This document shows, in pieces, positions 1-5,863 of a stretch of 6,452 nucleotides of DNA (its first letter is position 1; the number at the start of each line of letters is the position of its first letter). Made by a program: the position numbers and the translations under genes. The notes beneath the pieces are model-generated. The model was not told where the DNA came from and made no database searches. It worked only from the letters and a program-made list of their open reading frames with translations. This DNA is from Deltaproteobacteria bacterium (GTDB lineage Bacteria; Desulfobacterota; Deferrimicrobia; Deferrimicrobiales; Deferrimicrobiaceae), in the NCBI GenBank assembly GCA_025357175.1, contig JANXPS010000190.1, positions 1-6,452 on the forward strand. Direction: 5' to 3'.

Positions 1-2
1 CG

Positions 3-833
3 TCCTCCTCGCTCGAGGAGATGGCCTCCATGACCCGGCAGAACGCCGACAACGCCAACCAGGCCAACACCGTCGCCAAACAGGCGGCGGAACTGGCCGG
101 CACCGGCGTGGAGTCGATGAAGGACATGCAGCAGGCGATCGACAAGATCAAGGCGTCAGCCGCTGAAACAGCGAAGATCATCAAGACGATCGACGAGATC
201 GCCTTCCAGACCAACCTGCTGGCGCTCAACGCGGCCGTCGAGGCGGCGAGGGCCGGGGAGGCCGGCGCCGGATTCGCGGTCGTCGCCGACGAGGTGCGCA
301 ACCTGGCCCAGCGTGCGGCGGCCGCGGCGAAGAACACATCAGACCTCATCGAGCAGACGATCCGGGAGATTCGCACCGGGACTTCGCTCGTCGAACGGAC
401 TGCCGACGATTTCGGGGACGTCTCCATCAACGTCCGCAAGGTGACCGAGCTGGTCGGGGAGATCACGGCGGCGTCGTCCGAGCAGGCGCGCGGCATCACC
501 GAGGTGAGCAGCGCCATTTCCCAGATGGACAAGGTGACGCAGCAGTCGGCCGCCAATGCCGAAGAGATCGCCGCATCGGTCGAGGATCTTCGGGCGCAGG
601 CCGGGAACCTCCAGGCCGCGGTCGTCGAAATCGAAAAGGTGGTCAGGGGCGCAGCGACGTCTTCCGCTCCGGCGACCGTCGCAAGGCGGCAAGACAGCCG
701 CGTTTCCCGTCCGAAAACGGCCCGTGCCGCGCTTTCGGCCCCGTCCGGAAGGGTTCGCAACGTCTCCAACAGGCCGTCGGCTGCCGATGTGTTCCCGTTG
801 GAGGAAGACGGCGACAACATGAACGGGTTCTGA
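3..833 (+). CDS. Methyl-accepting chemotaxis protein, C-terminal part (5' truncated)
   Basis: This is the cytoplasmic signalling half of a chemoreceptor, which couples ligand sensing to the CheA/CheW kinase complex. The reading frame is open from base 3, so the ATG at 21 is internal and the sensor, membrane and HAMP parts lie upstream of the window. About 276 residues are visible. Residues 64-106 hold the classic hairpin tip: IDEIAFQTNLLALNAAVEAA, then RAGEAGAGFAVVADEVRNLA. Heptad-rich helices precede and follow it, with likely adaptation (methylation) sites at LEEMAS near the start and AEEIAAS near residue 187. After about residue 215 comes a Ser/Ala/Pro/Arg-rich, probably disordered linker that ends FPLEEDGDNMNGF. 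There is no NWETF-type CheR docking pentapeptide. Similar acidic-aromatic ends are recalled from Geobacter-type receptors. The family call is certain; the ligand cannot be inferred because the sensor is missing. Confidence 0.97.
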   Translation, partial: SSSLEEMASMTRQNADNANQANTVAKQAAELAGTGVESMKDMQQAIDKIKASAAETAKIIKTIDEIAFQTNLLALNAAVEAARAGEAGAGFAVVADEVRNLAQRAAAAAKNTSDLIEQTIREIRTGTSLVERTADDFGDVSINVRKVTELVGEITAASSEQARGITEVSSAISQMDKVTQQSAANAEEIAASVEDLRAQAGNLQAAVVEIEKVVRGAATSSAPATVARRQDSRVSRPKTARAALSAPSGRVRNVSNRPSAADVFPLEEDGDNMNGF

Positions 834-876
834 TTGATGTATTATCGGACGATCACGGATTGAGGCGGGGGTTGGC

Positions 877-2034
877 ATGTGGCGGAAGGCGGTAATCGGG
901 GTTCTGATCCTTTTCGCGGGGCTGGCGTCGACGGCTTCGGCGGAAGAATTCCTCGTGCTGCGGATCGACGGAAGGATCGTCCGGAAAACCTCGGGCAAGC
1001 TGGTCATGACGCTTTCGGCATTCGAACTCGACGGCCAGAAGACGGTGACCATCGAACATAGAAAAACCCGCGAGCGGAAGACCGTCAAACTTTCGTCGAT
1101 ATACGACGACACATGCTACAGCGAAGAGCTTGCCCCGGACGTATACAACGCCATCGATCCCGACGGATGGACCCCCTTCGTCAACTGGCGGATTCCGCTT
1201 ACGACCGAAGAACTCAATCGTCGCCTGACCGCGATCCACGAGGAGCAGAACGTCCTGCGTCACGCCATGGGCAACGCGCTCATGGATGACGAAACCGGGG
1301 GCGGCAAGGTCACTTCCCGATCGACCCTCAACAAACTCGAGAAATATCACCGCCTCGGAAGCAGGATCGCCCAGGAGATCATGCGAAACTGGAACCGGGA
1401 AGAGACAAACCCGTTCTTCTTTCCGGTCCGTATCCAGGTCGGCTTCAACCCGTTCGGAAGCAAGTCCTCCGGCTCCCAGCAGTCTCCGATGCTCCAGGCG
1501 CGGGAGGTCATGTACTGGGAACTGAACCGGCTGCTGACGCAGCAGTACGGGATCGACGAAGTGCTCGTCCCGATGATCTACAACGCGCCCGGCACCGTTC
1601 GAAAGATCATTCCGCTTGGGGACATGACGCGGGAAGAGCTGGATTCCTTTTCTCCCCAGATTCTCATGTCGAGCGAGACGCTCGACGGCGCCGTCTATCT
1701 GCTCCGGCAGGACTTCGTCCAGGACCTCAAGAACACGCTCCGAACGAAGGAATACCTCGATCCCTTCGTGACCGATCGCCCCGTTCTCGACGCGTTCGTC
1801 AACGAGGGCAAGGTCATGGCCGTGGTTGGCGACCAGCTCGCGCTGTCGTTCATTCCGCCGTTTGTCGTGGCCGGCGAGAAACTGTTCGTGAGCGTCGATA
1901 GCGAGAGCGGCGCCGAGATACCGGTGACGCTCGGGACCATACTCGAGGCCGACGGCTATTCGATGACGGTCTCGCTGCCCGCTGATGTCGTTTCCGGCAT
2001 CAAACCCGGGATGAAGGTCCGGCGCCATAAGTAG
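877..2034 (+). CDS. Secreted protein of unknown function
   Basis: I do not recognise this 385-residue protein. It begins with a typical Sec signal peptide: MWRK, a hydrophobic core at residues 5-18, and an A-S-A cleavage site after residue 22. There is no lipobox and no later membrane segment, so it should be a soluble periplasmic or secreted protein. Residues 23-75 look beta-rich. Residues 108-172 look helical and possibly coiled (EELNRRL..., LNKLEKYHRLGSRIAQEI). Residues 205-290 are mixed alpha/beta. The last 75 residues (GKVMAVVGDQLALSF ... GIKPGMKVRRHK) have the rhythm of the small beta-barrel found at the end of FlgT/CsgG-associated envelope proteins, but this is weak inference. Only one cysteine (residue 80) is present. 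The start is fixed by the signal peptide, with a G-rich SD-like stretch at 862-871. It lies 43 nt after the MCP gene and 11 nt before the peptidase gene. Confidence 0.85.
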   Translation: MWRKAVIGVLILFAGLASTASAEEFLVLRIDGRIVRKTSGKLVMTLSAFELDGQKTVTIEHRKTRERKTVKLSSIYDDTCYSEELAPDVYNAIDPDGWTPFVNWRIPLTTEELNRRLTAIHEEQNVLRHAMGNALMDDETGGGKVTSRSTLNKLEKYHRLGSRIAQEIMRNWNREETNPFFFPVRIQVGFNPFGSKSSGSQQSPMLQAREVMYWELNRLLTQQYGIDEVLVPMIYNAPGTVRKIIPLGDMTREELDSFSPQILMSSETLDGAVYLLRQDFVQDLKNTLRTKEYLDPFVTDRPVLDAFVNEGKVMAVVGDQLALSFIPPFVVAGEKLFVSVDSESGAEIPVTLGTILEADGYSMTVSLPADVVSGIKPGMKVRRHK

Positions 2035-2045
2035 CTTCACCCCCG

Positions 2046-2414
2046 ATGCTTCGTTCGCAGTTCGAAAGGGTGCTGTCCAACGCGGTCGAGGCGCTTCCCC
2101 CGGAATTCCGGGAGGCGCTCGACGACCTCGCGATCGTCGTTCACGGGTGGCCTCCCGACGACCTGCTCGACGATCTGGGCGTTCCTCCCGAGGATACCCT
2201 CTACGGCTTCTACGAGGGCGTCCCGCTCCCGGAACGATCCATCAACGATCCGTATCGCCTTCCCGACGTCATCTCCATCTACCAGGGCCCGCTCGAAGAG
2301 GATTTTCCGGAACCGGCCGAATTGCAGCGGCAGATTAGGATCACGCTGCTTCACGAGATCGGCCACTATTTCGGGCTCGACGAAGCGGCGCTGGAACGAC
2401 TTGGATATTCTTGA
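2046..2414 (+). CDS. Zincin-like metallopeptidase family protein (Zincin_1 / DUF1025 type)
   Basis: This is a 122-residue, single-domain putative zinc peptidase, predicted cytoplasmic because it has no signal peptide or membrane segment. The metal site is HEIGHYFGLDE at residues 103-113: His103 and His107 would bind zinc, Glu104 would be the catalytic base, and Asp112/Glu113 are the conserved acidic pair after the glycine. Other family hallmarks are FERVLSNAVEALPPEF at the N-terminus, LYGFYEGVPLPER in the middle and LPDVISIYQGPL before the helix carrying the motif. The length is typical for this minimal zincin family, whose substrates are not established. The ATG is the first possible start, because an in-frame TAA sits at 2028-2030. 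No good Shine-Dalgarno sequence precedes it, and the previous stop is only 11 nt away, so it probably relies on translational coupling. The family call is strong; actual peptidase activity is inferred. Confidence 0.92.
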   Translation: MLRSQFERVLSNAVEALPPEFREALDDLAIVVHGWPPDDLLDDLGVPPEDTLYGFYEGVPLPERSINDPYRLPDVISIYQGPLEEDFPEPAELQRQIRITLLHEIGHYFGLDEAALERLGYS

Positions 2415-2462
2415 CGAAGGGTATACAAATAGTTTTCTGGAAGGACGGTAAAACGCAAGGGA

Positions 2463-2480
2463 CGGGCGCGGGAGCGCCTG
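2463..2480 (+). repeat. Short GC-rich hairpin with GNRA-type loop upstream of an RBS
   Basis: The leader of the 313-aa gene contains GGCGC-GGGA-GCGCC, extended outward by one G-T and one C-G pair to a 7-bp stem. The loop GGGA fits the GNRA tetraloop class. It ends directly before the ribosome binding stretch GGAAAGGG at 2481-2488. No T-run follows, so it is not an intrinsic terminator. Any role in translation or mRNA stability is inference. Confidence 0.4.
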
Positions 2481-2496
2481 GGAAAGGGTCAATGCC

Positions 2497-3438
2497 ATGC
2501 TGCATCTCAGGCGTGAATATTCGGATGGTCCGGGTAGCCCGGAACTGGTCCTGCTTCATTACGCGATCCTGGACGGAGCGTCGGGCGAAATGATCTCCCG
2601 CGCCTCGGTCGTCATGCCGCCGGGGAGCGGAGACGGACACCGGGAAATATCGCTGTTTCTGCCCGAAGCCGGTGCCGGGCGACATACCGGGATGCGGTAC
2701 GCCTATTCGACCGTTTCCGGCGGCGGAGAGTGGTTTTCTCCCTCGTACGACCTGGATCTTTCGTCACCCGGGCAGATCGAGGGGATGGTGCATCTCGATG
2801 AGACGCCTCCCGGAAACCTCCGTCCCGCACCCGGGCGCGGGATGTTCCGGATGCTGCTTCCCCTGAAAACTCCGGGAAAGAGCGGCCCGGTCCGTTACGG
2901 GTTCGGCGCGATGCGCAAGAAACCGTCCGCCGAGCTGTGCCGCCTTGCGATTCCGGCCGGAAACGGCGCTCCCGTCATCGAAGCCCCCGAAGCCCTTTCC
3001 GTACTGAAGGCCCGCCCGATGCCCTATTTCATCTACCACGTCGATCCGGCTGGCGGGCATCTGATCCAGGACAAGATCGCTCCCGCCCGGATCACGTTTG
3101 CCGATGCATCGGGCGATGTCGTGGCGGTTCGCATGATCTGGGGAGACCCCGCCTGGGCGGCGTCGAACATCACCGTGATGGAACTCAAGAATTTCGGCGG
3201 AGGGGCCTACCGGGCGGAAGACCATTTCTTTTCGGATGACCGTTTGCTGTTTGCGTCCGGGCGGCAGCAGGCGCTTGCCGCCTACCCGTTGCCCCACGTC
3301 TTCGAAGGATATCTGGCCGGCCCCTCGGGAAGCGAGGTCGAATACTGCATCCAGCTCGTGCGGCGCAGGGACGACGGTTCGCTCGCCACCGAGTGGCGCA
3401 ACCGCGATGGCGGCGGCAACTGGCGGATCACCTTATAG
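2497..3438 (+). CDS. Hypothetical all-beta protein, possible carbohydrate-binding-like fold
   Basis: I do not recognise this 313-residue protein. It has no signal peptide, no membrane segment and few cysteines, so it is probably cytoplasmic. Its composition (alternating hydrophobic/polar stretches, many Gly, Pro and aromatic residues) suggests beta-sandwich domains. There may be two related halves. Residues 1-90 end in MRYAYSTVSGGGEWFSPSYD, and residues 174-313 end in VEYCIQLVRRRDDGSLATEW followed by RNRDGGGNWRITL; both have a strand, a glycine-rich turn, then aromatic residues. The closing pattern W-R-N-x-D-G-G-G-N-W recalls the W-D-N-N-x-G-x-(N/D)-(Y/W) end of starch-binding modules such as CBM25/CBM53. 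That link is tentative, made from memory. The ATG at 2497 follows GGAAAGGG (2481-2488) at about 8 nt. An overlapping ATG at 2492 is in another, non-coding frame. The gene converges on hisC, with 8 nt between the stop codons. Confidence 0.8.
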   Translation: MLHLRREYSDGPGSPELVLLHYAILDGASGEMISRASVVMPPGSGDGHREISLFLPEAGAGRHTGMRYAYSTVSGGGEWFSPSYDLDLSSPGQIEGMVHLDETPPGNLRPAPGRGMFRMLLPLKTPGKSGPVRYGFGAMRKKPSAELCRLAIPAGNGAPVIEAPEALSVLKARPMPYFIYHVDPAGGHLIQDKIAPARITFADASGDVVAVRMIWGDPAWAASNITVMELKNFGGGAYRAEDHFFSDDRLLFASGRQQALAAYPLPHVFEGYLAGPSGSEVEYCIQLVRRRDDGSLATEWRNRDGGGNWRITL

Positions 3439-3446
3439 ACAAAGGG

Positions 3447-4511
3447 CTATCGGCTCTTCCGTAAGCGCATGATCCGTTTCATCGCATCGAGCAGGACGGA
3501 GATCTCGTCGTCGGTCCCGACCGTGATGCGCAGGCAGTTCGCAAGGCGGGGCGTGTCGAAGTAGCGGACCAGGATCTTCCGCGCCTTCAACGCCTCGTAG
3601 GTCGGCAGGGCGGATCCCCCGTCGGCTTTTCGCGCGAGGATGAAATTGGCCTGTGACGGGTACGGAAAGAACCCGACTCCGGGCAGCGAGGCCGACAGCC
3701 GTTCGCGCGTTCTGCGGATCCTGGATACATTTCGCTCCATCCACGCCGCATCCCTGAGCGCCGCTTCCCCGGCCAGGATCGACAGCCGGTTCAGGTTGTA
3801 GGAATCCCTGACCTTGTTCAGCCCCTCGATGATGACCGGATGGGCGAACCCGAGTCCGATCCGCATCCCCGCCAGAGAAAAGGACTTCGAAAACGTCCTC
3901 AGGACAATGACGTTCTCCTTTTCCCGCGCAAGCGAGATCGCGGTTTCGTCGGCGAAATCGGCGTACGCCTCGTCGATCACGAGCAGTCCCGTGACGGCAT
4001 CCGCCAGCTCCGACAACCTCGCCAGCGGAACCGTCGTTCCGGATGGCGAGTTCGGATTGGCCACGATGGTGACCGGTGCCCTGTTCCGGAAAAGCGCCTT
4101 GGGCAGCGTGAAGTCGTCGGGGTAGGGAACGCCCGTCACCTTCCCTCCCTGGATGGCGACCAGCGTGTCGTAAAGGGTATAGGTCGGCGTCGGGCAGGCG
4201 AGCGTTCCGCCCTCCCCGACGAACGCCCGGGCGATCATGGCCAGCAGGTCGTCGGAGCCGTTGCCGGCGATGATCCTGTTTTCATCCATCCCGTAGGTGA
4301 GGGCGGCCTGACGGCGCAACGCGGTGGAGTCGGGCGGCGGGTACAGGCGAAGCGACGCGTCGAGCGCTCCCGAGATCGCCTTTCGCACTTTCGGGGAGGG
4401 CGGGTACGGATTCTCGTTGGTGTTGAGCTTGACGAATCCCTCCTCGCCCGGCTGTTCCCCCGGGACGTACCCGGACATCCGTGCGATATTTCCGCGCCAC
4501 GGCAGTTTCAC
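3447..4511 (-). CDS. hisC: Histidinol-phosphate aminotransferase
   Basis: This cytoplasmic PLP enzyme converts imidazole acetol-phosphate and glutamate to histidinol phosphate and 2-oxoglutarate in histidine synthesis; some relatives also act on aromatic amino acids. It is 354 residues long, normal for HisC. Visible landmarks are VKLNTNENPYPPSP (residues 27-40), GNGSDDLL (83-90), ANPNSPSG with the PLP-contacting Asn154, VIDEAYADF with Asp180, TFSKSFSLAGMRIG with the Schiff-base Lys209 and Arg217, and CLRITVG with the carboxylate-binding Arg328. All expected catalytic residues are present. I chose the GTG start at 4511, which overlaps the upstream aminotransferase stop by 4 nt (GTGA) and has a strong GGAGG 6 nt upstream; the frame stays open further upstream, but only as a shadow of the neighbouring gene. 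An internal ATG at residue 12 is less likely. No other his gene is visible. A role as an aromatic aminotransferase cannot be excluded. Confidence 0.95.
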   Translation of the reverse strand: MKLPWRGNIARMSGYVPGEQPGEEGFVKLNTNENPYPPSPKVRKAISGALDASLRLYPPPDSTALRRQAALTYGMDENRIIAGNGSDDLLAMIARAFVGEGGTLACPTPTYTLYDTLVAIQGGKVTGVPYPDDFTLPKALFRNRAPVTIVANPNSPSGTTVPLARLSELADAVTGLLVIDEAYADFADETAISLAREKENVIVLRTFSKSFSLAGMRIGLGFAHPVIIEGLNKVRDSYNLNRLSILAGEAALRDAAWMERNVSRIRRTRERLSASLPGVGFFPYPSQANFILARKADGGSALPTYEALKARKILVRYFDTPRLANCLRITVGTDDEISVLLDAMKRIMRLRKSR

Positions 4512-5710
4512 GCGCCACCTCCCGCTTTGCCGAAGAATTTTTCGCCGAGGCGTCGCCACGCCGGCAGGGAGCGCTCGACCGTCTCGGGGGAGACGCAGAA
4601 AGCCACCCTGAAATGGCCGGAGCGGCCGAAGCCCGTACCGGGAACGACCAGCACGTTTTCCTCGCGGGCGGCGGCGACGAATATCATTTCGTCTGCGGCC
4701 GGGGAGGGGACGAACAGGTAGAAGGCGCCGCCCGGCGCCTTTACGTTGAAGCCCGCCTGCGAAAGACAGTCGAGCAGGGCGTTCCGGTTGGCCGTGTAGA
4801 CCGAGAGGTCGGCCGGTTCGTCCTGGAGCGACGCGACGGCGCGCTGCATCAGCGAAGGGGCATTGACGAATCCGAGGGTCCGGTTGCAGAAGACGCACGC
4901 TTCGGCGATCTCGGGGGCGTCCGCCGCGTTCGGGCTGACCGCCAGATACCCGATACGCTCGCCCGGGACGTTAAGATCCTTCGAGTGGGAATAGGCGACG
5001 AGACAGTTCCGGAGCGATGCGGCGGGAGGCGCGAAAGTGTCGCCGGGGTAGACGATCTTGCGGTACGGCTCATCCGAAAGGACATAGACCGGGTTTCCGT
5101 CCGACGATTCCTTCTTCGCCAGCAGCGCGTCGAGCGCACGGAGGTCGGCCTCGGGGTAGATCGCGCCGGTCGGGTTGTTGGGCGTGTTGATGATGACGGC
5201 TTTCGTCCGGGCCGAAAGCGACGATCCGATCGCGGCCATGTCGAGCCGGAAGTCGGCGTCGCTTTCGACCACGACCGGCACGCCGCCCGCGTTTCGAATG
5301 TAGAAAAGGTATTCGACGAAATAAGGGGCGACGACGACCACTTCATCGCCGGGCGACAAAAGCGCGTGAAGCGCGACGTTGAGGGCGCCCGCCGCCCCGG
5401 CTGTCATGACGACCATGGCTCCGGAAAAGGGTACGCCCGTCGACCCGGCCAGCGACCGGGCGATCGCGTCGCGCACTTCCGGGAAGCCGGCGTTCGGCAT
5501 GTACTTGTGAAGGTCGAGCGAAGGGTGGTCGGCGAGGCGGGCGATTTCGGCGACGAGCCGGTCGGGCGGCGCGCCGTACGGATTGCCGAGCGTGAAGTCG
5601 AACACCTTGTCGGCTCCGACGGCGGCCTTGAGTTGCGCCCCTTCCTCGAACATTTTCCGGATCCAGGATCCCTTGAGGATCGCCTCCCGAATTTCTGGCG
5701 CTGCGGGCAT
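4508..5710 (-). CDS. Pyridoxal phosphate-dependent class I/II aminotransferase (aspartate aminotransferase-like)
   Basis: This is a 400-residue cytoplasmic fold-type I aminotransferase that transfers an amino group between an amino acid (probably aspartate, alanine or an aromatic) and 2-oxoglutarate. Family landmarks are VFDFTLGNPYGAPP (residues 36-49), HKYMPNAGFPEVRDAIA (68-84), the TAGAAGALN cofactor loop (103-111), NTPNNPTG with Asn179, SDEPYRK with Asp213, SHSKDLNVPGERIGY with the Schiff-base Lys244 and the phosphate-contacting Arg252, KAPGGAFYLF (324-333) and HFRVAF with the substrate carboxylate-binding Arg368. All catalytic positions look intact. The ATG start has an excellent AGGAG 5 nt upstream and a plausible sigma70 promoter about 50 nt upstream. 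It is the first gene of a two-gene operon with hisC and overlaps that gene by 4 nt. Exact substrate preference cannot be read from the sequence, so I give no gene symbol. Confidence 0.95.
   Translation of the reverse strand: MPAAPEIREAILKGSWIRKMFEEGAQLKAAVGADKVFDFTLGNPYGAPPDRLVAEIARLADHPSLDLHKYMPNAGFPEVRDAIARSLAGSTGVPFSGAMVVMTAGAAGALNVALHALLSPGDEVVVVAPYFVEYLFYIRNAGGVPVVVESDADFRLDMAAIGSSLSARTKAVIINTPNNPTGAIYPEADLRALDALLAKKESSDGNPVYVLSDEPYRKIVYPGDTFAPPAASLRNCLVAYSHSKDLNVPGERIGYLAVSPNAADAPEIAEACVFCNRTLGFVNAPSLMQRAVASLQDEPADLSVYTANRNALLDCLSQAGFNVKAPGGAFYLFVPSPAADEMIFVAAAREENVLVVPGTGFGRSGHFRVAFCVSPETVERSLPAWRRLGEKFFGKAGGGA
4515..4523 (-). promoter_or_regulatory. Ribosome binding site of hisC inside the upstream gene
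   Basis: Read on the minus strand, GGGAGGTGG lies in the last codons of the aminotransferase gene, with its GGAGG core 6 nt before the GTG start of hisC. It decides the choice of GTG at 4511 over the internal ATG and supports translational coupling through the GTGA stop/start overlap. Confidence 0.8.
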
Positions 5711-5713
5711 GTG

Positions 5714-5720
5714 ATCTCCT
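5714..5720 (-). promoter_or_regulatory. Ribosome binding site of the class I/II aminotransferase gene
   Basis: The minus strand reads AGGAGATCAC then ATG: a near-perfect Shine-Dalgarno sequence with a 5-nt spacer. It fixes the ATG at 5710 as the start. Confidence 0.8.
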
Positions 5721-5760
5721 TGTCTCGACGCCGGGAATTGGCCTCTCCGGCAAGGTCACC

Positions 5761-5790
5761 AAGATACGCCATCGCGGCGCATTCTTTCAA
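5761..5790 (-). promoter_or_regulatory. Putative sigma70 promoter for the aminotransferase-hisC operon
   Basis: On the minus strand, TTGAAA (5790-5785; 5 of 6 to the -35 consensus) and TATCTT (5766-5761; 4 of 6 to the -10 consensus) are separated by 18 nt. Transcription would start near 5754, giving a leader of about 44 nt that ends in the strong RBS. It was found by eye. No attenuator, leader peptide or T-box-like element is visible in the short leader. Confidence 0.5.
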
Positions 5791-5854
5791 GACGGCTTCT
5801 TTGATAGTACAGTGGATTTTTTGGACGCTTTTCGAATCTATCGGGATTCCATGC

Positions 5855-5860
5855 GGAGGA
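5855..5860 (+). promoter_or_regulatory. Ribosome binding site deciding the GTG start of the lipoprotein
   Basis: GGAGGA lies just before GTG at 5864, with a spacer of 4 nt from the GGAGG core, which is short but workable. The ATG at 5851 is in another frame whose translation is Arg-rich and lacks any signal sequence. The GTG frame gives a proper lipoprotein signal peptide. Confidence 0.7.
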
Positions 5861-5863
5861 AAC

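Noticed and set aside
840..845. TATTAT as a -10 box for the secreted protein gene
   Set aside because: It matches 5 of 6 positions, but no -35-like hexamer is found at 16-18 nt upstream and no extended -10 TG is in register.
853..2040. Long open frame on the minus strand (395 codons) opposite the secreted protein gene
   Set aside because: Its translation is rich in His, Arg, Asp and Gly with no domain or signal sequence, and it mirrors the plus-strand gene, which has a signal peptide and natural composition. This is the usual antisense shadow in GC-rich DNA.
2401..2427. TTGGAT / TATACA as a promoter for the 313-aa gene
   Set aside because: The -35 match is poor (3 of 6) and the spacer is only 15 nt; too weak to annotate, though read-through alone may not explain expression.
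4493..4518. Direct repeat CGCGCCAC flanking the hisC start
   Set aside because: It is only 8 bp, GC-rich and within coding sequence or the RBS; plausible by chance.
3840..4721. Plus-strand open frame of 293 codons opposite hisC and the aminotransferase
   Set aside because: It has Arg/Gly/Val-rich composition, spans two well-supported minus-strand genes, and has no recognisable motif.
4722..4741. 8-bp stem AAGGCGCC-GCCC-GGCGCCTT followed by a few T on the plus strand, terminator-like
   Set aside because: It lies inside the aminotransferase gene, at the codons for the conserved K-A-P-G-G-A-F motif. The T-run is too short and the reading strand lacks one, so coding constraint explains it best.
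4512..4898. Upstream extension of the hisC frame by 129 codons to an ATG at 4898
   Set aside because: The added stretch is Arg/Pro/Gly-rich shadow translation of the real aminotransferase gene. The HisC family begins near the GTG at 4511, which has its own RBS.
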